A stretch of DNA of 64,000 nt from Deltaproteobacteria bacterium (GTDB lineage Bacteria; Desulfobacterota; Desulfomonilia; UBA1062), in the NCBI GenBank assembly GCA_029547045.1, contig JAKPQL010000063.1, positions 1 to 64,000 on the forward strand, in the 5' to 3' direction. The translations under genes and the position numbers were made by a program. Below, in pieces: positions 25,295 to 34,667 of this stretch (positions are counted from its first letter, which is position 1; every line of letters starts with the position of its first letter). The notes beneath the pieces are model-generated. The model worked only from the letters and a program-made list of their open reading frames with translations. It searched no databases and had not been told where the DNA came from.

Positions 25295-26875
25295 ATGCAT
25301 ACGGATACCGGTTCTGGCTCTCTGAAGATATTCTGTCTGGTGTTGATCATAGGCCTTTCCCTTGTCGGCATCTTCGACCACTCGCTCTGGACCCCCGATG
25401 AGCCCAGGGTGGCGGAGATCGCGCGGGAGATGTCCCTGTCGGGAGACTACCTCATACCGCATCTCTCAAAGGAACCGTTCCTTGAGCACCCGCCGCTCTA
25501 CTATGCCCTCGTGGGCCTGTCCTATCGCCTGTTCGGAACCAGGAACGAGGGCGCGGGCAGGATGCCCTCCGTCCTCTTCGGGCTCTCTACGCTGCTGATA
25601 ACCTATGTGTCGACGAAGATGCTGTATTCCGGAAAGACGGCGCTCATCGCCACACTGGTCCTGGCAGGCACCGCCGAATTCCTGGTGATCCACCACAAGA
25701 TCATCGTCGATACCGCACTGTGCTTCTTCATATCCGCGGCCATGATGTCCTTCATCCTCGCGTACATGAAGAAGTCCCCCAAGGGATACCTGGCCTTCTG
25801 GTCCGCCCTTGCCCTGTCGTTCCTGACCAAGGGGCTGGTTGGCGTCGCCATACCCTTGTCCGGCGTCACCCTCTTCCTGCTCTGGCAGCGAGATCTCTCC
25901 GAGATCCGGAGGATGCGGGTCATCCCCGGGGTTGCGCTGCTTGCCTGCGCGGCGGTTCTCTGGGGGGTAACCCTCTATCAGAGGGGAGGGAGCGATTTCC
26001 TCCACACTTTCTACGTATACAACCAGTTCGGCAGGTTCTTCTCCATATCCGGCTACACAGGAGGCCATGAGCGGCCCTGGTACTACTATTTCCTCTCCAT
26101 CTTCACGGACAGCGCGCCCTGGTCGCTCCTCGTCCTCGCATCGATACCGGGTTTCCGCAACCGGCATACCCCCTGCCGTTTCATGGTGTCCTGGCTGCTC
26201 GGCGGCTTCATCCTCCTGAGCCTGTCTTCAACGAAGAGGGGCATCTACTTCCTCCCCATGTATCCGGCACTGTCCGTGATCATCGCTCAGGCCTTTGCCG
26301 ATCTCCCTGAAAGGGTGGGAAGATGGTGGGAGCAGTGGGTCCTCTTGATTACGGCAGGGGCAGTGGTCCTTGCTGGCCTGGCCATGCCGTTCATCCCGGT
26401 AAGATTCGGAAGGGCAGTTCCTGTGGGTCCCCTTGTGGTCTACCTCTTCGTGCTCGCCGTCTTCTGCTGGTGGTTCCTCAGAAATCGGGCCGTCCTTCCT
26501 GTGGTGCTCCTCTGGTGCATCACCGTGCTCTTCTGGTCGCCGATCATCATACCTGTTGTCGACAGGGAAAAATCATACCGGGAATTCTATGAGCAGGCAG
26601 GGGCCATGGTCAAAGGCGGGCAGGTCATCGGCTGCGGCCTCAACGAGACCGTGGAGGCCTACAGCCCCTTCTACGGCGGGTTCTACGTCATGAACTTCAA
26701 GGATCCTGAACACTACTCCCGGGCACTGAGAAGCATGAAGACCGGATACATCCTCGTCATGGACGGTCACGAGAGGAAGGAAGACATGGATGTTCTGACG
26801 CAACGGGCAGAACCTGTGGTCCGTACAGAGCGGAAATTCATCAGGGGAATCACCCTGTGGAAGATTCGGATGTGA
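25295..26875 (+). CDS. arnT: ArnT-like lipid A L-Ara4N transferase (GT83)
   Basis: 526 aa. The opening GIFDHSLWTPDEPRVAEIAREMSLSGDYLIPHL carries the conserved Asp-Glu-x-Arg of ArnT/PMT-type glycosyltransferases, and about eleven to twelve TM helices follow. It should move 4-amino-4-deoxy-L-arabinose from undecaprenyl phosphate to lipid A phosphates at the periplasmic face. First gene of the operon here, unlike the enteric order arnBCADTEF. The segment WTPDEPRVAEIAREM is very like enteric ArnT. Substrate inferred from the arnBCAD neighbours; related PMT proteins transfer other sugars. Confidence 0.87.
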   Translation: MHTDTGSGSLKIFCLVLIIGLSLVGIFDHSLWTPDEPRVAEIAREMSLSGDYLIPHLSKEPFLEHPPLYYALVGLSYRLFGTRNEGAGRMPSVLFGLSTLLITYVSTKMLYSGKTALIATLVLAGTAEFLVIHHKIIVDTALCFFISAAMMSFILAYMKKSPKGYLAFWSALALSFLTKGLVGVAIPLSGVTLFLLWQRDLSEIRRMRVIPGVALLACAAVLWGVTLYQRGGSDFLHTFYVYNQFGRFFSISGYTGGHERPWYYYFLSIFTDSAPWSLLVLASIPGFRNRHTPCRFMVSWLLGGFILLSLSSTKRGIYFLPMYPALSVIIAQAFADLPERVGRWWEQWVLLITAGAVVLAGLAMPFIPVRFGRAVPVGPLVVYLFVLAVFCWWFLRNRAVLPVVLLWCITVLFWSPIIIPVVDREKSYREFYEQAGAMVKGGQVIGCGLNETVEAYSPFYGGFYVMNFKDPEHYSRALRSMKTGYILVMDGHERKEDMDVLTQRAEPVVRTERKFIRGITLWKIRM

Positions 26876-26890
26876 AAGGGGAAAAACCGC

Positions 26891-28024
26891 ATGGCAGGGG
26901 AATTCATTCCCGTGAGCAGGCCCCATATCGGGGATGAGGAAATCGGTGCCGTTACCGAGGTCTTGAGGTCGGGCTGGATCACGACCGGGCAACGGTGCCT
27001 GGAGTTCGAACGGCGGTTCAGCAAGCTTGCCGGCTCTCGCCACTCGGTGACGCTGAGCTCGGCCACCGCAGGCATGCACCTCGTCCTCAGGCACCTCGGC
27101 ATCGGGGCCGGGGACGAGGTGATCACCCCTTCCATGACCTTTGCCTCCACAATCAATCAGATTGTGCTGGCAGGCGCCAGGCCCGTATTCGCCGATGTGG
27201 ACTACGACACCCTCCTGGTCCGGCCCATGGATATAGAGCGGCTCATTACCGAGAAGACTCGGCTCATCATCCCGGTCCACTTCGCCGGCGCACCGGCGGA
27301 TCTCGACGCCATAGGGGAAGCGGCCCCCGGGATACCCGTGCTTGAGGATGCCGCCCATGCAGTGGGCACCCTGTACAAGGGTCACCACGTCGGTTCGAGG
27401 AACATGGCCCTGTTCTCGTTCCATCCCATCAAGAACATCACCACCGGGGAAGGGGGGATGCTCACCTGCAACGATGAAGAGACGGCGAAGAGGATACGGT
27501 TGCTCCGTTTCCATGGCATCGAGCGCGATGCGTGGAAGCGGTACGGGACCGCCGCGGACCCGGGCTACGACATCGAGGAGCCAGGGTTCAAGTACAATCT
27601 CACGGACATGCAGGCCGCCCTCGGTCTGGCACAGCTCGACAGGCTCTCCTGGGTGAACGCCAGAAGGGGCGAGATCGTCAGGCGATACGTTCAGGCCTTC
27701 TCGGGGTTGGAGGGGATCGATCTTCCCGGAGCACCCGGCTACGACCATTTCCATGCGTGGAATCTCTTCGTGGTGAAGGTCACCTCCATTCCGCTGTCAA
27801 CGTTCATGGCAAGGCTGTCCGACCGGAACATAGGCTTCGGGCTGCACTTCCCCCCCTGCCACATGCTCACGTACATAAAGGACCGTTTCGGGTGGGCGGA
27901 CCTCCCGGTAACCCGGGCATTGTCGGGCAGGGTACTCAGTCTCCCCCTCTACCCCGACATGGACGACATCCAGATAGAACGGGTGGTCGAGGCCGTCAGG
28001 GATGCCCTGAGGGGGGGGAGGTAG
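26891..28024 (+). CDS. arnB: UDP-4-amino-4-deoxy-L-arabinose-oxoglutarate aminotransferase (ArnB)
   Basis: 377 aa. It is a DegT/DnrJ/EryC1/StrS PLP enzyme; PLP-lysine K181 lies in FSFHPIKNITTGEGGML. IPVSRPHIGDEEIGAVTEVLRSGWITTGQRCLEFE and HFAGAPADLDAI are near-identical in pattern to enteric ArnB. It aminates UDP-4-keto-arabinose with glutamate. The gene lies 15 bases after arnT and two bases before arnC. Position next to arnC and split arnA makes ArnB more likely than a generic sugar aminotransferase. Confidence 0.93.
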   Translation: MAGEFIPVSRPHIGDEEIGAVTEVLRSGWITTGQRCLEFERRFSKLAGSRHSVTLSSATAGMHLVLRHLGIGAGDEVITPSMTFASTINQIVLAGARPVFADVDYDTLLVRPMDIERLITEKTRLIIPVHFAGAPADLDAIGEAAPGIPVLEDAAHAVGTLYKGHHVGSRNMALFSFHPIKNITTGEGGMLTCNDEETAKRIRLLRFHGIERDAWKRYGTAADPGYDIEEPGFKYNLTDMQAALGLAQLDRLSWVNARRGEIVRRYVQAFSGLEGIDLPGAPGYDHFHAWNLFVVKVTSIPLSTFMARLSDRNIGFGLHFPPCHMLTYIKDRFGWADLPVTRALSGRVLSLPLYPDMDDIQIERVVEAVRDALRGGR

Positions 28025-28026
28025 GC

Positions 28027-28953
28027 ATGGCTCGCGACAAGATCTCCGTGGTCATACCGGTCTACAACGAGGAGCCCGTTATCGGGAAGCTCATGGAGCG
28101 GCTGCTGCCAGTCATGGAAGGGATGGACAGGGAGTACGAGATCATCCTCGTGGATGACGGGAGCACCGACCGTTCCCTGGAGATCATGAAAGGCTATGCC
28201 GGGGATACGGTCCTGGTGGTGGAGCTGACCCGCAACTACGGGCAGCATGCCGCGGTCTTCGCAGGTTTCGAGAACAGCGAGGGTGAGATCGTCGTCACCC
28301 TCGACGCCGACCTGCAGAACCCACCCGAGGAGATTCCCAGGCTGGTGGAGCACATGGAGGCGGGTGGTTTCGAGGTGGTCGGGACTGTCCGGGCCACAAG
28401 GAACGACCCCGCGTTCCGGAAGCTCGCGAGCAGGCTGGTCAACGCACTCACCAGGCGCATCACCGGTGTCTCGCTGAACGACTGGGGGTGCATGCTCAGG
28501 GCGTACAGGCACAGCGTTGTGCATCACATGGTGAACAGCAAGGAGCACTCCACCTTCATCCCAGCCCTCGCCGTGAGCTTTGCCAAGGACATCGCGGAGA
28601 TCGAGGTGAAGCACGAGCAGCGGCACGCCGGAGAGTCGAAGTACTCCTTCCGGAAGCTCGTGTCGCTCCATTTCGACCTGGTCACCTCGTTTTCTGACCT
28701 CCCCCTGAAGATCCTGCTCTACTCGGGCTTCCTCATGTCCCTGCTGGGCATCGGCTCCGGCCTTCTGCTCTTGGTGGCGCGGCTTATGTTCGGCGCGGAG
28801 TGGGCCGCGCAGGGCGTGTTCACCCTGTTCGCCATCCTCTTCTTCTTTCTCGGCGCGCAGTTCTTCGCCCTCGGGCTCATGGGGGAATACATCGGAAGGA
28901 TCTACCGGGAGGTGAAGAACCGTCCCGCCTACACCATCAGGAGGATCTACTAG
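28027..28953 (+). CDS. arnC: Undecaprenyl-phosphate Ara4FN transferase (ArnC, GT2)
   Basis: 308 aa. The GT2 domain (ISVVIPVYNEEPVIGKLMERLL, LVDDGSTD, TLDADLQNPPEEIP) is followed by two TM helices (LKILLYSGFLMSLLGIGSGLLLLV; GVFTLFAILFFFLGAQFFALGLMGEYIGRIYREV). This matches ArnC, which links formylated Ara4N to undecaprenyl phosphate at the cytoplasmic face. ATG 28027 directly follows arnB; an in-frame extension further upstream lies inside arnB and is rejected. It abuts the formyltransferase gene with no gap. Confidence 0.93.
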   Translation: MARDKISVVIPVYNEEPVIGKLMERLLPVMEGMDREYEIILVDDGSTDRSLEIMKGYAGDTVLVVELTRNYGQHAAVFAGFENSEGEIVVTLDADLQNPPEEIPRLVEHMEAGGFEVVGTVRATRNDPAFRKLASRLVNALTRRITGVSLNDWGCMLRAYRHSVVHHMVNSKEHSTFIPALAVSFAKDIAEIEVKHEQRHAGESKYSFRKLVSLHFDLVTSFSDLPLKILLYSGFLMSLLGIGSGLLLLVARLMFGAEWAAQGVFTLFAILFFFLGAQFFALGLMGEYIGRIYREVKNRPAYTIRRIY

Positions 28954-29868
28954 ATGAGGGCCGTCGTGTTCGCCTATCACAACATGGGAAGGCTCGGCAT
29001 CCAGAAGCTGCTCCAGGAGGGATTCGAGATCCCCCTGGTCTTCACCCACGAGGACGACCCAGGAGAGAGTGTCTGGTTCGGGTCCGTCTCAGCCCTCTGC
29101 AGGGCGCTTGCCATAGAGCACGCCACGCCCGCAGACCCTGCATCGCCGGAATGGATGACACGGCTGGAGTCCATCCGGCCCGACATCATGTTCAGCTTCT
29201 ACTACCGCTCCATGCTGCCGGAGCGTATCATCGCCATGCCGCCCTACGGCGCGTACAACCTGCACGGTTCTCTCCTGCCCGCATATCGAGGCCGGTGCCC
29301 TGTGAACTGGGTGATCATCAACGGCGAGAGGCATACCGGGGTGACGCTGCATGCCATGACCCTCAAGCCCGATGCAGGGCCCATCGTGGGACAGAGGAGA
29401 GTCGAGATCGGCCCGGACGACACCGCGTTCACCCTGTTCGGCAGGCTCGAGCAGGCCGCAGGGATCCTGCTCGACGAGCTGCTCCCAGGCATGCGTGCGG
29501 GGAAGATCCCCCTGACACCCCAGGATCTCTCCCGCGGATCGTACTTCGGCGGGCGCAGGCCCGAAGACGGGCGCATCTCATGGTCAAAGACCGCACAGGA
29601 GATTTACAACCTCATCCGCGGCGTTACAAGACCGTACCCCGGTGCGTTCTTCCACTGCGGAAAACGGCAGATAATAATTTGGAGGGCGGCCCATGATGCC
29701 TTCGAAGGCCCCGGTCCGGGGGTGATCTTCTTTCAGGGTGGAGTGCCCCGGATCGGTACGTCGCAGGGGAGCATCGTTCCCCTGGAGGTCGAGCTGGAGA
29801 GAACGGTGATCACGGGGAGCGAACTGGAGACATTCTTCAGGAACCATGAGGGAGAGGTTGTATCATGA
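28954..29868 (+). CDS. arnA: UDP-Ara4N formyltransferase (stand-alone ArnA N-terminal domain)
   Basis: 304 aa. The catalytic triad matches E. coli ArnA by both residue and number: N102 and H104 in [19 protein letters not shown] and D140 in [13 protein letters not shown]. This domain N-formylates UDP-Ara4N using 10-formyl-THF. In enterics it is fused to the UDP-glucuronate dehydrogenase domain; here it is a separate protein, and its stop overlaps the dehydrogenase ATG by four bases. A fusion point would have been simple to cross, so the split looks genuine and not a sequencing error: each product ends and begins cleanly. Confidence 0.93.
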   Translation: MRAVVFAYHNMGRLGIQKLLQEGFEIPLVFTHEDDPGESVWFGSVSALCRALAIEHATPADPASPEWMTRLESIRPDIMFSFYYRSMLPERIIAMPPYGAYNLHGSLLPAYRGRCPVNWVIINGERHTGVTLHAMTLKPDAGPIVGQRRVEIGPDDTAFTLFGRLEQAAGILLDELLPGMRAGKIPLTPQDLSRGSYFGGRRPEDGRISWSKTAQEIYNLIRGVTRPYPGAFFHCGKRQIIIWRAAHDAFEGPGPGVIFFQGGVPRIGTSQGSIVPLEVELERTVITGSELETFFRNHEGEVVS

Positions 29869-30908
29869 AAGTACTCATACTTGGCGTGAACGGTTTCATA
29901 GGATCCCACCTGAGCGAGCGGATCCTGCAGAGCACCGACTGGGAGGTCTACGGAATGGACCTGGGCTTCGACAAGCTCACCCACATCCCCCCCTCAAGCC
30001 GGTTTCACTATGTTGAGGGAGACATATCCATCAACAGGGAATGGATCGACTACCACATCAAGAAGTGCGACGTGGTGCTTCCGCTCGTGGCCATCGCCAC
30101 ACCGAAGACGTACATCGAGAACCCCCTGGGGGTTTTCGAGCTCGATTTCGAAGAGAACCTCCGCATCATAAAACAGTGCGTGAAGTATCGCAGGCGCGTC
30201 GTCTTCCCATCCACATCCGAGGTGTACGGCATGTGCGGCGACAAGGACTTCGACGAGTACGGATCACCGCTCGTCATGGGCCCGGTGAACAAGCAGCGCT
30301 GGATCTACGCATGCTCGAAACAGCTCCTCGACAGGGTCATCTGGGCCTATGGGCTTAGAGGCGAGCTGGACTTCACCCTCATCCGTCCCTTCAACTGGAT
30401 CGGCCCCCGCCTGGACTCCCTGGAGACCGCCAAGGAAGGGTCTTCCAGGGTCGTCACCCAGTTCATCGCCTCGCTGGTCTACCAGGAGCCCATCGTGCTG
30501 GTGGATGGCGGCAGGCAGAGGCGGTCCTTCACCTACATCACCGACGGCATCGACGCACTCATGAGCATCCTCGTCAACAGGAACAAGGCCGCATCGGGAC
30601 AGATATTCAACATAGGGAACCCTGCCAACAACTGCTCCATAGAAGAACTGGCCCGGAAGCTCCTGAACATGTTCAAGCAGCACCCATCCCACGGGAACGA
30701 CAAGCTGTACTCCCCCATCGTCATCAAGGGTGCCGATGAATTCTACGGCGAGGGGTATCAGGATATCTACAACAGGGTACCTTCCATCCGGAACGCCCAG
30801 AAGGTGCTCGGCTGGGAACCCTCCATCGGGCTGGACGAGGCCCTCAGGAGAACCCTCGACAGCTTCCTCTCGGAAATGGAAAACCATCGTGCCGCTGCTA
30901 GCGCTTAA
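29865..30908 (+). CDS. arnA: UDP-glucuronate oxidative decarboxylase (stand-alone ArnA C-terminal domain)
   Basis: 347 aa, an SDR with [19 protein letters not shown] as the NAD loop. [49 protein letters not shown] closely follows enteric ArnA, including the catalytic Ser/Thr-Glu and Tyr-x3-Lys (YACSK), and [18 protein letters not shown] holds the decarboxylation-linked Arg. It makes UDP-4-keto-pentose from UDP-glucuronate. It shares four bases with the formyltransferase gene and 20 with arnD. Confidence 0.95.
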   Translation: MKVLILGVNGFIGSHLSERILQSTDWEVYGMDLGFDKLTHIPPSSRFHYVEGDISINREWIDYHIKKCDVVLPLVAIATPKTYIENPLGVFELDFEENLRIIKQCVKYRRRVVFPSTSEVYGMCGDKDFDEYGSPLVMGPVNKQRWIYACSKQLLDRVIWAYGLRGELDFTLIRPFNWIGPRLDSLETAKEGSSRVVTQFIASLVYQEPIVLVDGGRQRRSFTYITDGIDALMSILVNRNKAASGQIFNIGNPANNCSIEELARKLLNMFKQHPSHGNDKLYSPIVIKGADEFYGEGYQDIYNRVPSIRNAQKVLGWEPSIGLDEALRRTLDSFLSEMENHRAAASA

Positions 30909-31743
30909 GATTGACATCGATACTCACCAAGGCATGAAGGCTGGAGTTCCAAGGATCCGCCAGGTCCTCGGCGAGTTCTCCCTCAGGGGGAGCTTCTATG
31001 TGTCTTTCGGCCCGGACAGGTCGGGCCTAGCGGTGCTGCAACTCTTCCGCCCCAGGTTTCTCCTCAAGATGCTCAGGACCAACGCCAGTGCGCTCTACGG
31101 CATGAGGACGCTGCTGTACGGGACCCTCCTCCCCGCGCCACTCATCGGGCTCGGCTTCCCCGACCAGGTACGTTCCCTCGTGGAGGAAGGCCACGATGTG
31201 GCGTGCCACGCATGGGACCACAGGATCTGGCAGGACTGGCTGCCGTTCATGACCATGGGCATGATCAGGAGATGGTTTGCGAAGATGATGGGTGCATATG
31301 AATCGCTGGTGGGGAAGGCCCCCGAATCCTTCGGCGCACCGGGGTGGCGCGTGGACGAGCGGGTTCTCCGCCTCGCTGCGGAGCTCGGTTTCCGCCACCT
31401 GAGCTGCACCCGGGCGCAACGGCCGTTCATCTTCGCGGAAAACGGCATTCCGGAGATCCCCTCGAATCTCCCCTGCATTGAGGAAGTAGGGGTCCGGGGG
31501 GTAACAGCGGCCCTTTCGAATCATGCGGGAGGCAGCGGCATCTTCATTCTCCCAGTTCACGCCGAGGTGGAGGGCGGCATCCACCTGAACGCCTTCAGGG
31601 AGTTGCTCGCCCATGCTGTGTCGTGCGGATATTCATTCCACACCGTGCACGATCTGGCATCAGGGATCGCATCGTCCGATCTGCCGGTCCGGAGGCTCAG
31701 AATAGGGTATGTCCAGGGGAGGGGGTTTCCATGTGCGGTTTAA
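30889..31743 (+). CDS. arnD: Ara4FN-phosphoundecaprenol deformylase (ArnD, CE4)
   Basis: 284 aa from a GTG at 30889 that overlaps the previous gene by 20 bases; no ATG is available near the conserved N-terminus. [50 protein letters not shown] and [13 protein letters not shown] match ArnD, the CE4 enzyme that removes the formyl group to trap Ara4N-undecaprenyl phosphate. The pathway genes stop here: no arnE/arnF flippase gene follows. A promoter-like element for the next unit lies over the end of this gene. Confidence 0.9.
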   Translation: MPLLALKIDIDTHQGMKAGVPRIRQVLGEFSLRGSFYVSFGPDRSGLAVLQLFRPRFLLKMLRTNASALYGMRTLLYGTLLPAPLIGLGFPDQVRSLVEEGHDVACHAWDHRIWQDWLPFMTMGMIRRWFAKMMGAYESLVGKAPESFGAPGWRVDERVLRLAAELGFRHLSCTRAQRPFIFAENGIPEIPSNLPCIEEVGVRGVTAALSNHAGGSGIFILPVHAEVEGGIHLNAFRELLAHAVSCGYSFHTVHDLASGIASSDLPVRRLRIGYVQGRGFPCAV

Positions 31744-31754
31744 ATCATTATAGT
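31726..31754 (+). promoter_or_regulatory. Possible sigma-70 promoter for the ICMT-like gene
   Basis: TTTCCA (31726-31731) and TATAGT (31749-31754) are 17 bases apart, at the end of arnD. Hexamer matches are four and five of six. Confidence 0.4.
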
Positions 31755-31846
31755 GTGTGGACAGGATGAAGACAGACACCTCCACCGACGCCAGTTCTGC
31801 ACGTGAGCAACAGATACACCCTTCCGTGCATCCATAAGGACATCCC

Positions 31847-32445
31847 ATGACGGACAAATTATTCTCGAGTCGGAGCCGTATAATCTTGACCAGGATCATC
31901 GCAGGCACCCTGGTGCTGTACATTCTCTTCAGCCGTAATAAGGGTTACCTCCCCCCCTCATGCAGGAACTGTCTGAAATTACAGGATTCATTCTCCTCGC
32001 GGTAGCAGCCTTCGGCCGGATCTGGTGCCTGATCTACGTCGGGGGAAAGAAGAACGATGTCCTCATGAAGCTCGGACCCTACTCGATTGTGCGAAACCCC
32101 TTGTATGTCTTCAGTTTCCTGGGAGCCGTCGGTCTCGGACTGACGGTGGGGAATCCGCTGCTGGCGTTGTTTCTTGCCGTGGTGTTCGCCGCCTACTATC
32201 CTTATGTGGTGAGAAAGGAGGAGAGGCGACTCATCGCGCTGTTCGGCGCCGAATACCGTGACTACATGGCACGGACCCCGCGCTGGGTTCCGAGGTTCAG
32301 CTCATACAGTGAGCCCGAGACCATCACGGTACGTCCGAAATACGTGCACAACAGCATCCTGAGCGCGATGTGGTTCGTATGGGCCATCATACTCTGGGAA
32401 CTATTCGAATTCGTCCACAGTTTCTGGGGCGCATACGGGAAGTGA
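31847..32445 (+). pseudogene. Isoprenylcysteine carboxyl methyltransferase-like gene, apparent frameshift at a C7 run
   Basis: A first frame from ATG 31847 encodes a TM-containing start (MTDKLFSSRSRIILTRIIAG..., TLVLYILFSRNKGY) that ends prematurely. The second frame (ATG 31960 to 32445) encodes the rest: FILLAVAAFGRIWCLIYVGGKKNDVLMKLGPYSIVRNPLYVFSFLGAVG, the ICMT/PEMT-like core with RNPLY, and two further TM helices. Adding one C to the run at 31951-31957 joins them as GYLPPLMQEL, giving a protein of about 199 aa, normal for the family. It is either a real or phase-variable frameshift or an assembly error; alternatively translation starts at 31960 (161 aa) and lacks the first helix. Confidence 0.65.
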
Positions 32446-32466
32446 GAACGACACTCTACACTTGAG

Positions 32467-33378
32467 CTATAACAGCTTGTCCAGAATATAGCCCACACCC
32501 AGCAGCACCTGGGTCATCAGGATGAATGTCACGTTGCTTTTCAGGGCCTGGACCAGCCTGTCCCTGTCCCGGTATTCCCTGGACCCCTGCATGGCCTTGA
32601 CGGCCCAGGGGAGGGTCGCCAGCGCGATCAGGCTGTAGACCGGCATGACGACGGTGCCGGTCACGAGGGTTGCCAGCACGCACCCGATGATCCACAGATA
32701 CACGGACACGGTCGCTATCCTGAAGAGTCTTCCGGCAGCCTCCATGCCGTATACGACCGGGGTCGTCTTCCTGCCTCCCTTCCTGTCCGCCTCCACATCC
32801 GGGAACTCATTCAAAAGGAGCAGGTTGTGCACCAGGATGCCGCTGGGGATCGAGGCGATCAGGACCGTCCACGTGTATTCCCCTGTCTGCACGAAATAGA
32901 ACCCCAGTATGGGCAGGATGCCCAGTCCCAGCCCCGGCGACCACTCTGGCCAGCGGGTCTTCAGGATCACGGGCGTATAGAGGACCAGGCACAGCGCCGC
33001 CGCGACCAGGAGGGGTATCAGCAGCCAGCCCCGTACGATCACGAAGAAGATGCCTATGATGAGTGCGCCCAGCGAGGTGGAGATCCCCACCCAGAGGGCC
33101 TGATTGAGGGTGATCTTCCCCTCGGGAACGAGCCCGCTCCCCCCGCTGAAGGGAGTTCTCGTGACGTGCAGGTCGATGCCGCTCCTGTAATCGAAGTAAT
33201 CATTGATCGCATTGACGCTGCCGTGGGTCAGCGCGAGCCCCAGGCCTGCGAGCAGTGCGTACCCGGGATGGAAGGATCCATAGTACCATGCGATGGAGGT
33301 CCCGAGAAAGGCAAGGACCACCGAGAGGGTGAGGAACTGCGGCCTCGTTTCCTTGAAGAGCAGGACTATCTTTTCCAT
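32467..33378 (-). CDS. UbiA-family prenyltransferase (MenA-like)
   Basis: 303 aa, about nine TM helices. The two Asp-rich motifs are NDYFDYRSGID (N-terminal; canonical NDxxDxxxD) and NEFPDVEADRKGGRKTT (C-terminal), which bind prenyl diphosphate and Mg2+. The N-terminal LFKETRPQFLTLSVVLAFLG and the double-Asp arrangement resemble 1,4-dihydroxy-2-naphthoate octaprenyltransferase (menaquinone), but no men genes are nearby, so the acceptor is uncertain. AGGGG lies before ATG 33378. Confidence 0.85.
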   Translation of the reverse strand: MEKIVLLFKETRPQFLTLSVVLAFLGTSIAWYYGSFHPGYALLAGLGLALTHGSVNAINDYFDYRSGIDLHVTRTPFSGGSGLVPEGKITLNQALWVGISTSLGALIIGIFFVIVRGWLLIPLLVAAALCLVLYTPVILKTRWPEWSPGLGLGILPILGFYFVQTGEYTWTVLIASIPSGILVHNLLLLNEFPDVEADRKGGRKTTPVVYGMEAAGRLFRIATVSVYLWIIGCVLATLVTGTVVMPVYSLIALATLPWAVKAMQGSREYRDRDRLVQALKSNVTFILMTQVLLGVGYILDKLL

Positions 33379-33511
33379 CTTATCGCCCCTATGTGTTTTT
33401 CCTTCATCACTGATGCGGTTCCCGTGTTCTATTGCCTGCTTTCCGCCTCTTGTTCAAGGCCAATCGTGGCAGCGGTTCCTCTCTCCCCTGTCATGTGCTA
33501 CCCTGCAGGCC

Positions 33512-34162
33512 ATGTCACAGGTCATCCGGCACCGGGTCATGCAGTGCACAGCCGAACGATGCTCGCTCCGCTTCCCCGTCGTGGAACACGACAACCGGGG
33601 GCTCCGCTGCCCTCGGTGCGGCTCACCCACGGTCGTGGGCGTGGGCCTGTACGATGAGCACAAGGCGCCCCGCTGCGTGGCGGATCCTGACCTGCCCCGC
33701 ATCGAGGTCCTGCTGGACAACATCCGGAGCGTCTACAACGTGGGCTCCATCTTCCGCACCGCCGACGCGGCGGGCATCAGCCGTCTGCACCTGTGCGGCA
33801 TCACCCCCACGCCACAGCACCCCAGGCTGAAAAAGACGGCCCTTGGCGCCGACGAGTCCATCCCCTGGGACTACTCCTCGAGCGGCCTCGCTGCCGCCGC
33901 CGGCCTGAAGGCCCGGGGCCTGAGATTGTGGGCGCTGGAGGGGGGTGACCGGTCCGAGTCCATCTTCTCCTGTAATCCCACCCTGTCTCTCGGGCCCGTG
34001 GCGCTGGTGATCGGCAACGAGGTCTGCGGGGTGGATCCGGCCATCATCTCCCTGTGCGAACGGGTCATCGGCATACCCATGCAGGGGGTCAAGACATCGC
34101 TGAACACGGCCGTGGCCTTCGGCATCGCCGTGTTCACCATGGTTCACGGCACCGGACCGTAA
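33512..34162 (+). CDS. SpoU/TrmH-type RNA methyltransferase with N-terminal zinc ribbon
   Basis: 216 aa. The N-terminus carries CTAERC ... CPRCG, a likely zinc ribbon. The SPOUT domain shows LLDNIRSVYNVGSIFRTADAAGI (motif 1), ALVIGNEVCGVD (motif 2) and IPMQGVKTSLNTAVAFGIAVF (motif 3), so it is a knotted 2'-O-ribose methyltransferase of tRNA or rRNA. ATG 33512 is used; a second start at 33539 would keep the ribbon. The gene is divergent from the prenyltransferase gene with 133 bases between. Confidence 0.88.
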   Translation: MSQVIRHRVMQCTAERCSLRFPVVEHDNRGLRCPRCGSPTVVGVGLYDEHKAPRCVADPDLPRIEVLLDNIRSVYNVGSIFRTADAAGISRLHLCGITPTPQHPRLKKTALGADESIPWDYSSSGLAAAAGLKARGLRLWALEGGDRSESIFSCNPTLSLGPVALVIGNEVCGVDPAIISLCERVIGIPMQGVKTSLNTAVAFGIAVFTMVHGTGP

Positions 34163-34223
34163 TGGGGGCCCTCCTTGCTGCGGGGCGCAGCACTCAGGCC
34201 CCGGCCCTGGCCTGGAAGGAGGG

Positions 34224-34499
34224 TTACCGGGGCTCCCTGGCGAGGCGGATGGTGACGAGGTTGTCCGCGTCCGGGCAGGAGAGCTCTATGGTGTCGTTCT
34301 GCCACCAGGGCATGCGTCCGCCGAACTGGAAGCATTGGAGGGAGGGGAAGATGTCGTGGTAGAAATACCCGCACAGCCCCGCGGGGTCGTGGCAGCTGAT
34401 ATCGAAGCTGTCGCCCTCCCGGTGGCCGGCGCTGCATACTCCCCTGACCGACACGATACTCGCCCGGATACGGTACCCAAGGCCTGGATCCTGAGCCAT
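34224..34499 (-). CDS. TIGR04076-family small protein
   Basis: 91 aa. YRIRASIVSVRGVCSAGHREGDSFDIS, GLCGYFYHDIFPSLQCFQFGGRMPWW and CPDADNLVTIRL match a small uncharacterised family typical of anaerobes (one Cys early, one in LC, one in CPD). ATG 34499 has GGAGGG eight bases upstream and is chosen over a longer frame. It is convergent with the SpoU gene and divergent from the GntR gene. Function unknown; the conserved Cys residues hint at metal binding. Confidence 0.8.
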   Translation of the reverse strand: MAQDPGLGYRIRASIVSVRGVCSAGHREGDSFDISCHDPAGLCGYFYHDIFPSLQCFQFGGRMPWWQNDTIELSCPDADNLVTIRLAREPR

Positions 34500-34667
34500 A
34501 CAAAGCCCTCCTCTCCTTCCGTTCAGGCCGTATATCCTCCCGGCCCGGAACCCATCATACCCCGAGAGCTCCTCCCCTGCAACGGTGTCCGGCGCGCAGC
34601 CTTGGAGCCTGGGGCATTGACTGGCCACGTGCTATCCGGTACACCTCCTGATGGTGAGGTACAAGGC

